From Corbicula japonica (Eukaryota; Mollusca; Bivalvia; Venerida; Cyrenidae), in NCBI GenBank assembly GCA_038501625.1, contig JAZAYU010000005.1:6200001-6264000 (forward strand): a DNA stretch of 64,000 nt. The letters are read 5' to 3'. The notes beneath the pieces are model-generated. The model did not search any database. It was not told the DNA's origin and saw only the letters and a program-made list of their open reading frames with translations. The translations under genes were made by a program, and so were the position numbers. Of this stretch, positions 12,401-24,400 are shown piece after piece; the stretch's first letter is position 1; every line of letters starts with the position of its first letter.

Positions 12401-15400
12401 GTTTTATTCCTTGGCTGTACAGTTAGTGTTTAGAGCTTTTGATTTCAGATTATGGCATGTTTTAAAAACCCTTGTATTTAAAAATTTGAATCGGGAACAT
12501 TGAAAAAAATTCTGGAGTCCAGTCGCAAATCTCAAGCATCTGATTGTCTGAAATGGCAACCAGTCACCATTTCAGCCAATCAGATGCTTGAGATTTGAGA
12601 CTGGTCTCCAATCTTACTTTTATGATCTTGGGCCCAGAAATGTGAGTAAGTTGGGCATAACTGTGTTCTTTTGTTTGCAAGTGTGATATTTATTTTGATA
12701 GTCTCAGCAGATGAGCCAGATAGATTTGATGAATCCACAACAGACTGTGATCCAGATGGGTCAAGAGGCAGAACAGGTACCAACCAATATGGCAGAGAAC
12801 CACCAGGTGGCCAGTGACGGGAACCAGTTTGTAGGAAACTCGGACATGCCCAGCACATCAATACAGAACATTCTTGAAACTAGGTACAGTAAAATGCCTC
12901 ATTATGACAGCCAAGATGTTAAGATCACATGATATTCGAACCGTTATTTGAATGACCCATTTTACAGTTTTGCACTATTTGCCCTCCTGAAATAAAGACC
13001 ACTTTTGTCCTGTCTCAGAGGTGATCTTGTTAGCTTGGTTTCAGGTTTCACTGAACCAGTAGTAAAACATTTGATTTAAATAGGTATTATTTACAGGTAA
13101 TTTTTTGCCAAGCCCGCTTGGGGTGAGCTTGACGTAGTTGTCACAATGGTGGTTTATTTTATGTGTGTGTGATAGTGCGTCGTCTGTGAATTAATGCATC
13201 TGTCCTGATTTAACTTTGCTGTATAAGGAGAGTGTTTGTTCTTGCACTCATAGAAATTAGGATTGAAGTTTCCAAGCAAGTCGGGCTGATAACTTGGCAA
13301 TTTTCACTAGCTTGAAAGAAAATTTACGAGCCCGAATGAAAATTATGTTTAAATATACATTTAGTCTAAAAACTGCTGAGATAAAACATATAAATGTCAT
13401 TCAACATCCCCTTTAGAGAAAAAATCAGGCCATTTTCCTCCAAATTATAAGGCAAAGGCTAGGAAGTAGAAACAATTTCATTCTCGAGAAAAAATATAAA
13501 AGAGGCAAAATTTCATATCCTGGATTTGACGGAAACAATGTTCCGTCGCTTCTAAGTATGTGAAAACTGGCCATATATGGGTTTCTTCTTGTTTTGCACC
13601 AGTTTGTTCTGTAGCCCTGCTGATTTCAATTTGGTATAGAACAGGTCTGGTGTCTTTAACAACTTTCACTCGTCGACCGCGTTAAAAATTAGTTTGGGTG
13701 GAAATTCACCGCGATTATGTCCTTCCTATCCGGGGATTTCCCTGGTGTTTTGCCCTGATTTGCGGCGATAATTCTGCAGCAATTCCCGCTCATCTCGCGT
13801 TCATCGACAACAGTTTAGCTTTCCCATTTAACTGCGGGGGATCTTGGTGAAAAATCTTTTGAGAGAGGAATGTTATTTTTCAATTAAAATGTATTTTTTA
13901 AAGTAAATGTTCTTTCTTTATCCAATTTGAACGCTACATGGTATCAAAATAATATATGAAAAAAAAGTTAAGTCGCAATTCGTCTGCATTTTAAATAAAT
14001 AAAATAAGTATATTGTTTCTCTTTGTTTGCCAAACTTCTGTGAAATACGCAAGTGTCTTAATAATTACCGTCATCGTTTGAATATAAGCCACACTTTTTT
14101 TCCAGGATTCGGCGAAAAAAAGTTGGGGGTGCAGCTTATACATAGGTTTAGGTTCCCAAGACTTTTTTCCTTGCCTTCAAAACACCGATTTTTTTACCGC
14201 GGCGAAATTGTCAAGCGCACCGGTATACGGACACTGAACGAGATATTTGTCACGTCTACGCATTTTTTTCGAAAATATTTTTTGATAGGTAAAACAATGT
14301 ACTAAATAATTTGATAGGTAAAACAATGTACTAAATAATAAACTATTATTGAAATCTTTTACTCTTCTTTTTATTTTGAGTACCGGTAACTACAATTAAA
14401 ATAATCGTCAGTTTGCAACTTGTCATGATCTCCAATCCGGGGACGTTTCTATGCAACGAGGTTATCATGTGCGAACGAAAATAATTATGATTGCCACAGG
14501 CAAACAACTGCTTAATAATGCTGTCACAAACTTTACTGCAAATACAATTACTGGTAGGTAAATAATCAGCAACATTTACGAACGATTAAGTAAACTAATT
14601 ATTATTTACCGAACGCTAACATATTCCAACATTTAAAATATATCCTAATCTTTAATTTATCGCTGTTATCACATTTCAGTAATTATTGCATCACACAAGC
14701 TTAAAATGACACGCGCACACTACCAGGTAGGTTTTTATAGCAAAGCCGAAATAAACACGGATGGTTGTTTCGAGCCGACAACGTCTTTTGAAGTTTCGTT
14801 TGATGTTCGGCGGTATCGATTTTTTTGCCTCCATACGAAATAAACAGCATGGTCGTGTTTTTGTAAGGGATACATGCGGTTTTTATAAGTTAACGGCTGT
14901 TTTTCAAATTATGCGGATTGTGAATGTAATAATTAAAGATAAATGGAAATAAAATGTGTATTTCGTAAGAACCGATATCATCATCAAGGTAATTATTTTA
15001 ATTTATTTAAATCATGCAAACTGGCTTTTACCAGTGTTTTATGGAACAAGTGGGGTCCACGAGTCGATCACGTTGTATTTAATTACGCGTATATCAGATT
15101 GATTACTTCAAGTAAAACGTGCATCGGTAAAATCACAGTGACCGTAATGTGTGAAAAACTGTGAAAGCCAGATGATGTTTAAGATTCCCTTGGTAAAATC
15201 AGTGTCACCCTTAATTGGCAGCTTGGTCTCACCTGCCTTAGAGGGTATGTCACTTGACTAAGGTGTGAAAACTGAAAGCATAATGCTATGTTTGAGATTC
15301 TTATGGAATGTTTGACAAGATATTGAGATGACACGGTCGACTCGAATTTTATTTAAAACTCCCACATTTTGGTCAAATGTCATTCCCGCCAATTTTCTCG

Positions 15401-18400
15401 AATATTACTCTTCAGTTAAAATGACTATACCTTCAAATTGTCAAACATAATAATTATCGTGGGTCAAATGCGTATCTACTACACTGAAAAAGTATAGCTG
15501 GCTGTTGTTGCCTACGCTGAGGCACATGGGAACCGGCGATTCAAAATGGCGACCGGTCTGAAAAAGAGACCGCGGCTTATACATAGAGTTAGGCTTTTTC
15601 CACCCATTTCCATCGGGGTTTTCGGGGGTGCAGCTTATATACCAGTGCGGCTTATATTTAGACGATGACGGTATCACAACTTTTCAATGTGGAGCATGAT
15701 TTTATTAGCCACTCGCCGACTTTTTCAAACTGACATGAATTAATCAATAGCTTAATTGACAGTGCTTACCTGTCTGGGCCTAATTAATCCATTGTCTGGG
15801 GCATATTAATCCATATTAAACACCAATTATCAACAGCTTTGTTGATTGCCTAACAAATATGACACGCTACTCAACGACAAATCGACTCTTCTATGAGCAT
15901 TTAGAATGTAATGCTCGTTTATAAAAAAATATTTGTGGCAGGCAAATGCTATAAATTTCCAGCTTGTTTTGCTTATACAACCCTACTTTTTTCGAGCGAT
16001 CTTCAATTTTTGGCTGAGTGTTGACAAATGAGTCAATCTCTTGTAAATCAAAAACGCCGCCGTATGATCACATTTTTCTTTACTCAGCCCGGCACCTTTG
16101 AATTTGAAAAAATCAATACTACTCGTCGGTGTTGTTTTTTGATGTGAATAAACAGCAGTGACAATGAAATATACAACGCTGATCACACAGGTGTTCAAAC
16201 AGGTGTTGACTGCTCTTAAATAAATTATAAAGATGTTTTAGGAAGGGATTGGAAAAAAGCTGAAGATGGAATTTATACATGTAGCTATTGGTCTCTTATA
16301 TTTTCAACGGTTATTAATTTTCTCATAGAACTTAGTAAACATATTTATTATCAATTTAGCGCGAATTACACGTTGATACAAGCGACACATTTCTGAATGA
16401 AATATGCGTCTCAAAAGTGTGTTTACAGACCTGAAAATAAAAGTACAATGATTTTTCAACGATCTGAATCATACAAGCCTGTCGGGCTAGTAAATTAGGA
16501 ATCTTTACAAGCCCGAGAGAAAATATACTAGTTTTTTGCTGTCGGGCTAGCGCTAATTTCGACCACTGTTCTTGTCAGTGGTGGTTGCTTTCCTGAGGTT
16601 TCACTGTCAACAATGTGATAGCATTTAAACAATGTAAACCTATGTTCTTCGGCAAGTCTTTAAGGCACTGAGTTTTACAGGCTTCAAAGCACTTTTCAGA
16701 AGAGAAAAACAAATTACCAAAGGATATACAACTCCAAATACAGATTCTTATGCATTTGTGTCAAACTTAACCTTTGCTGTTTGCAAAAAGTATTTGTTCT
16801 AGTCAGTGGTGATTGCTTTCCCAAGGTTTCACTGTCTCAAATGTAATATCATTCAATATGAACAATTTAAACCTATGTTCTTCAGCAAGGATGTACATAC
16901 TTGACCAGGAACGTTTGTTCTCATCCGAAACTTGTTGTCTCAAATGATATTATAGTTTTTGTGTTGGCTGCTACAGCAGGTAGACACATAGGGATCCTAT
17001 TTTCTGGCAGTCGTGTCTCGTTGTCCCCCAACTTAAACATAAAACTTATGTTGCTTATAACTTTGAAAGAACTTGTAGAAATGTGTTCCATGGAACACCA
17101 AATTCTAGTTTTTACAAACTTTTTTTCCTGACTGAAGTAATCATAACTAATGATCTTGCTGGGAAAACTGTGTTCTTGCAATAGAAGTTTCCGCCTGAGA
17201 TAAAAAAAAAGTTTCATTGAGAAATTTCATTATTAAAAACCTACATTCCCTTCTCTGATCACAGGTTCTCATTTGCTGTAAATGAAATCAGGTTTCTGAC
17301 CCACCAGCTAAGATATGAGACAGAATTCAATAAAATAATTATCAACTCATTTCACCTGTACGTTACGCAAACTGTATTTCTTCTTATTAAATTTAACTTG
17401 TAACTGGTTGTATAAAATAATAAGTTAAATCTGCGACTACGAACAAAATAATAATGAATTTTCAACTACATAAAATTTATATCATTTTTAAGTATCACAA
17501 TTTCGCTATACTAATTAGACAATAGAGTAACAAATGTACAAATTAAAAAAATCTATCTATCAAATCGACTAATCAAAATCACGTCGCTCAGTAAAAAAAC
17601 AACAACAAAAAGACACGTGTCCTTTAAGTAAGAACTTAAGATTTCAGACTACTTCATTGTAATGGTAACACGAAGAGTGTATGTTCTGAAATATACTAAC
17701 CGAAAAACCTTTATATCAACTAAAAATATATGTTTTCTCTAAGAATATTCTCAGAACATGGCTAGGCTATGCTAGTCTCAGCTAGGATTAGCAGTAGTAG
17801 GGTTAAGGTAGATTTCAACATAAAATGTATAACATGGCAAATCAAACTAAAGCATCAAAAACAATATAACAATGTATGAATCAATACAGCCATGTCTATC
17901 AAAATTTTAAGAGAATTACAAGGTGGAGCAGTCATTGTCATTCCTATAATGCTGTCAACTTTTGTTACAAGACTATTATCTACTCAGCAGAAAATGAAAT
18001 ATTAAGGTACACATGTTCTTTCTTAAAACAATTAAAACTGATTTTTATAGCTCAGGATGGATTAATGTCTGTCTCCCGTCCTCTGTCCATAATTAGTTCG
18101 TTAACACTAGTGGTCACATTTTTGTTCCAATTTCCACGAAACTTGGTCAGGATGTATGTACGTAATTAATGGGATGGGTTCGAATATGGGTCATCTGGGG
18201 TCAAAAACTAGGTCACATGACCTAAAAATAGAAAAATCTTGTTGAGGCTCAAGAGGCTACTGTTTCAGTCCAAATATCCCGGCAATTTGTCAGAAAGGTT
18301 GTTTTAATGATTTCTAGCTAAAGTTTGAATATGGGTCATCTGGGGTCAAAAACAGTCAGAGCCCAAATATGGAAAAACCTTGTTAACAGATTAGAGGTAA

Positions 18401-21400
18401 CATTTTCAGCCCAAATATCCTTGTAATATGTCAGAAAGTTTATTTGGGTGATTTCTAGCCCAAGTTAGAATATGGGTCATCTGGGGTCAAAAATTAGGTC
18501 ACAGAGCCCAAATATGGAAAAACCTTGTTAACACTATAGAGGAAACATTTCAGCCCAAATATCCTGGAAATATTTCATAACAAGGGCTCAACATTATGAA
18601 ATGAAGATTAGAATCCAGGTCCCAAATCTCAAGATTGCAATTGGCTGAAAAAGAGAGAAGTAAACAGTCCAGCCAATGAGATGTTTGAGATTTGAGACAT
18701 GTCTCCAGTTTAAGTTTTATGATCTTGGGCAAGTCTCCATTGCAGCCAATCAGATGCTTGACATTTGAGACAGGTCTCTTGTTTAAGTTTTATGATCTTG
18801 GGCAAGTCTCCATTGCAGCCAATCAGATAATTGAGGTTTGAGACTCGTCTCTAGTTTTAGTTTATGATCATGGCCAACTCTTCATTTCAGCCAATCAGAT
18901 GCTTGTGATTTGAGACAGTTCTCTAGTTTTAGTTTTATGATCTTGTGCAAGTGTCCATTTAAGCCAATCATGCGCTTAAGATTCCAGACTGGTCCCCAGT
19001 TTTAGTTTTATAATCTTGGGCAAGAGTCCATTTCAGCCAGTCATATGCTTGAGATTTGAGAAAGGTCTCCAGTTATATTTTTATGATCTTTGGCAAAATC
19101 TCCCTTGATAATCTGTATTTATTGATATCGATACTTTCAAATATTGTAGAAAGGCAAGGTCAAATTGAATATTTAATCATTTTAGCCATTTTAGCAAATC
19201 AGATGCTTGAGATTTGAGACAGTTTACAATTTTAGTTTTATGATCTTAGGCAAAATGTGATTGTATTTATCATTAGGGAAGAGGGCCAGACAGGAGACGA
19301 GGCTGAGGGCGATGCCACAGAGCTTGAGCTGGAGGAGGAAGACGACGACGATCCGCGTAGACCTTACAGCTGTGAATACTGTAACAAGAGATTTAGAAAA
19401 ACCAGTCACTTGAAGCAACATCTTAGGTCCCATACTGGTGAGGGAATTAACCCTTTATTCTATTATACATGGGTTTTATTACATGTGCCCAGTGTAGATT
19501 CAGATCACATCCAATCCAGCTGGCACATTCATGCCATTTGATCTGGATCTTCATTGGTCCCTTTTTTTTATCAGAAATACCTTATGAATCTAAAAATGAA
19601 CAGTGTAGGTCTGATCTATAATTTTTTAGCTAATCATTAGAGAGAGCTGTGTCATTGAATTTACACAAGTTTTGTTAGCTTAAAATCTTTGGAAACATCA
19701 GCTTCTACTTCCTAAGACAGACATAATAATTTACATAGTAATATTACCTGATAAAGCCTAGCTTTTCTTAATTTGTGTGAAATTAGAAGCCTAGCTTATT
19801 TTCATTTGTGTGAAATTTGTTTGTCTGTTTATTTGCAATTAGGAGAGAAACCATACAAGTGTACACAGTGCGGGAAACAGTTCGTGGCCATGGGAGTTTT
19901 AAGACAACATTTAAGGACCCACACAGGGGTGAAGGAGTTTAAATGTAGCGTTTGCCACGCTATGTTTACAACGAATGGCTCACTCACTCGCCACATGTCA
20001 ATCCATATTTCCATCAAGCCGTACAAGTGCCCATTCTGTCTGGAAGGATTTAGGACAGCGGCATTGTGTAAAAAACACATGAAAGAACATGAGCATGCTC
20101 CTATTGGTATGTTAGATACTTTAATGTTAATGTTCAGGCAATATCCTGATCAATTTAAAAAATTGATCATCTATTGCTTTTAAGGTACTGTAAATTTATT
20201 GTGCTGCCTGCAGTAGCATGTAGACACATAATGATCACATACCAGTGTCCAGTAGTCCCCCAACTTTAATTTGAAATGTAATGTTGACTATAACTTTGTA
20301 AGTACTTGTCCTATTCAGGTTATACTTGGTATCAGTGAGTTTGAACCCTACTATGTTTTCAATGCCAAGGTCTGTTTTTGAACAAGGCAGCTCCTTAACT
20401 GTTTGACTAAATTATAAAATGCTTTTTTAACCCTTTATTCCATAGAAAAACAGTGCAGATCCATATCAGTTGGCACATCTGTGCTGTCTGATCAGGATCT
20501 GCACTGTTGGCTTTTTGGTCAGATTTTTTCTAATAAATGAAAAAGCCAACTGTGTCCATGCGACACTGATCTGCCAGCTGATCTGGATCTAAACTGTTAG
20601 CACATGCCCTTAAGGCATATGTATAGAGGATAGGGTTTAAACCAAAATTTGCTAATGTTAATGATAAAAATTCCTTAGCTTTCTTTGGAGGCATCCTGGA
20701 AGTGCAACAACAATTAATGATTTATGAATTTTTATGATTTCACAGAAACAAAAAACTGATGAAGATGTACTTAACAAATTACAATATTGTTTGGGTAGAC
20801 ACAGATGCTATATTATCACCTAATGTACTCAATTCTGTACAGAAAAGCTTTATGGGGATTGAACATTCATTCTTTCAAACCACCTACAGCTTGTATCATT
20901 TGTAAGACAAGAGTTGATTAAGGTCAGATTGCATGGATATATTTACAATATTGTTTGGGTAGACACAGACACAGATGCTATATTATCACCTAATGTACTC
21001 AATTCAGTACAGAAAGGCTTTATGTGGATTGAACATTCATTCTTTCTATTAAAACCACCTACAGCTTGTATCAGTTGTAAGAAAAGTGTTGAATAACCCT
21101 TATCAGTATAGATATAACTTTATTGCTAGGGCAAACAGTTTAGATCCAGATCAGCCGGCACATCCGCGCCATCTGATCAGGATCTAAACTGTTTGCTTTT
21201 TGATTCATTAGGTTATTCCTGACCCAATTGGGACCATTGCAGATCCTGATCAGACGGCAAGGATGTGCCGGCTGATCTGGATCTACACTGGTCGCACATG
21301 TGTAAAAATGCGTATATATCAAGGAAAGGGTTAAGGTCAGATTGCATGGATATGTCCGCAATATTGTTTGCAATAGACACATACACATAAGCTGTATTAA

Positions 21401-24400
21401 CATCTTATGTACTGAATTCAGTACAGAAAAGCTTTGTGTGGATTGAACATTCATTCTTTAACCCTTTCCTTGATATATACGCATTTTTACGCATATGCGA
21501 CCAGTGTAGATCCAGATCAGCCAGCACATCCGTGCCATCTGATCAGGATCTGCACTGGTCGCATTTTGGTCAGAAATAACCTAATGAATAAAAAAGCGAA
21601 CAGTTTAGATCCTGATTAGATGGCACAGATGTGCTGGCTGATTTGGATCTAAACTTATCACCCTAGCAATAAAGGTGTATCTATACATGAAAGGGTTAAT
21701 TAAAACTGCCTACAGCTTGTGAGACAAGTGTAGATCAAGGTCAGACTGCATGAATATGTCTACCATATGATTAAGCCTTTACTCCATAGATACACCTTTA
21801 TTGCGTGAACCTTTATTAGATGAACAGTGTAGATCCAGATCAACTGACACGTCAGGATTAACACTATTTGCTTTTAGACTAATTAGGTTATTTCTAACCA
21901 GGATGGGACCAGTGCACCGTGTTAACATGTGTGACTGGTTCAGATAAAGATCACCCTGCACATGTGTGCTGTCTGATCTGGATCTACACTGGTCAGACAA
22001 ACATTTAAATGCATATATATAGAGAGAGGAAATGGTAAAAGGTGCATCCATCAATATACATAAGGTTTCATTTTTTTTTTAGCAATCCCAAGATGCATCC
22101 AAATTAATGCATTATAAGAAAAAAAAATATAACTGTTTCTGTTAACCTTACTCCATGAGATATAATGGGTGTTATCCTTAAGCTGCTTTTTGGTCAGAAA
22201 TTGTTAATAAATGAAAACGCAAACAATGCAGATCTTGATCATATGGTACCGATGTGCCAGCTGATCTGGATCAACACTAATGGCACATGCCCTAAAGGTG
22301 TATGTTAAAACAGATATTAGCTGATTCTTATGATTAAAACTGCTTTATAGCCATGGATTTCTTTGGAAGCATCCTGAATTGCAACGATGAATGAAAGATT
22401 TACAAATATTTATGATTTCACAGAAACAACTGATATAGATGTACTTTACAAATTACCATATTGTTTGCGACAGACACATATACATCATATATCATATATA
22501 CATATATCATCTTATGTACTCTGTTCAGTACAGAAAAGCTTTGTTTGAATTGAACATTCATTCTTTCAATTTAAACCACCTACAACTTGTTTCAGATTTG
22601 ATCAAGACTTAGTGTTGATCAAGGTCAGACTGCAGGGATATGTCTACCACATGATGAAGCCTACATGTATATAAATTTTATAGAGTAAAGGGTTAAAGGC
22701 GCAATCATCAATATATGTAACGTTACATTTTAATTTTAGCAATCCCATGATGCATCCAAATTGATTCATTTTAGAAAAAAATATAACTGTTTATGTTAAC
22801 CCTTACTCCATGAGATATGACTGTTATCCTTGAGCAAACAGTGCCATTTTATAAGGATCTGCAAAGTTTGCTTTATCTTCATTTGCTTATTTCTGACCAA
22901 GAAGCAATCAGTGTAGATCCAGATCAGACAGCACAGATGTGTGAGCTGGTCTTGATCTAAATTGTTCGCACTTGCAATAAAACCCATGTACATTGTGTTT
23001 GGAGTGCAGTTAATCACAGTGGAAAAAAAGAAATTTAACGGTGTGGGTGACAACAAATAACCAATAAAATTTTTTTTATATAAAATGTTTCCAAGTTGAA
23101 ACTTCATTTGCCCAGCGTATATTGCAAATCCCATAACATCACCTATCCAATATTACTTTACATCAACAGTGTACAGACCAATTATCTGTGTGACAAGTTA
23201 ACCCTTTCCTATATATATATATATACGCAATTTTACGCATGTGTGACCAGTGGAGGTCCAGATCAGTCAGCACATTTGTGCCTTCTTTTCAGAATCTGCA
23301 CTGGTCACATTTTGGTCAGAAATAACCTAATGAATCTAACAGCAAACAGTTTAGATCCTGATCAGACAGCAGGAATGATCCATGCTGTCTTATCTGGATC
23401 TAAACTGTTCGCCCACGCAATAAAGGTGTGTCTATGGAAGAAAGGATTAATTTGACGGTCGTATATTGCAGATCTGTTTATATCGCGGTTTGAAGGTATG
23501 GACCCAAACTGCATTATATCATAGCTCATTGTAATATTATCACAGGTTTGACTGTGTTACAGATAACGATGACGAGGGTCAGGTACAGTCGGAGACTAAT
23601 GAACCAACAGTGCCACCTATGATGATGAGAAAAGTACGAACCCCTCGGAAACCAAAGCTAGTCGATCCATCACAGAGCCTAGACAAAGTCATGGTTCAGG
23701 ACATGAACTTGTCCCAAAAAATACTCGTAGAGTCGGCTTCAGAGAGAGATAGAATTAGTGAGGTAACGGCCTAAGATCATAAAACTTAAATTGGAGACCA
23801 GTCTCAAATCTTGAGCATAAGTGAGCAAGAGAACTAGGTATTTTGCAAGTAGAATAACAACAAATTCAGCCAGAATTAGAGGCTCTGTTTTGAAATATAA
23901 CTTGAAATTTGTGTCTTCTAAAACCACTTAGGGGATATCCTTAACCCTTTCCTCCATAGACACAGCTTTATTGCGTGGGCGAACAGTGTAGATCCAGATC
24001 AGCTGTCACATCCATGCTGTCTGCTCAGGATCTGCACTGTACGCTTTTTATTCATTAGGTTATTTCTGACCAAAATGCGACCAGTGCAGATCCTGATTAG
24101 ATGGCAGGAATGTGCCTGCTGATCTGGATCTACACTGGTCGCACATGTGTAATAATGAGTATATATGGAGGAAAGGGTTAAATTAGTCAGTGTGACACAT
24201 AAAATGTGATCTTTATCCACAAGGTGGTCTTTGATCTCAGTTAAATTTGTAATTTAAATAAGTCTGTGGGACAAATAAATTGCCGGTGGTCTTTGCTTGT
24301 AGGTGGTCTTTAGCACAGGTGTGACTAATAAATAAATTAAGCATGTTAAAACTGAACATTTTTGCTTCTTGCTTTTGCAGGTGAAAGAGCTTGTGTCTAT

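Larger units (their letters stand above)
20746..22790. repeat. Local segmental duplication, four copies of a ~170-bp segment interleaved with MITEs
   Basis: Segments at about 20768-20935, 20941-21090, 21340-21457 (continuing 21700-21775) and 22425-22660 share ACAATATTGTTTG, AATGTACTCAATTC.GTACAG, TTGAACATTCATTCTTTC and CACCTACA.CTTGT. A TTAA MITE splits the third copy. The stretch AGCAATCCCA.GATGCATCC is also duplicated (22080, 22738). Confidence 0.82.

Noticed and set aside
12580..12861. Antisense 93-codon frame
   Set aside because: It overlaps exon 12 and a foldback arm on the opposite strand; a shadow.
12884..13060. Possible Tigger/pogo MITE with CAGT...TTTCACTG ends after exon 12, and similar GGTTTCACTG tracts at 16596 and 16827
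   Set aside because: Matching left ends and target duplications could not be shown, so no element is called.
14761..15164. Two short frames inside the TA-flanked element as transposase remnants
   Set aside because: No recognisable catalytic or DNA-binding motif; too short to support.
19829..20080. Antisense frame over exon 14 (likewise 5014-5262, 24237-24535, 29106-29300)
   Set aside because: Complement shadows of finger or Gln-rich exons.
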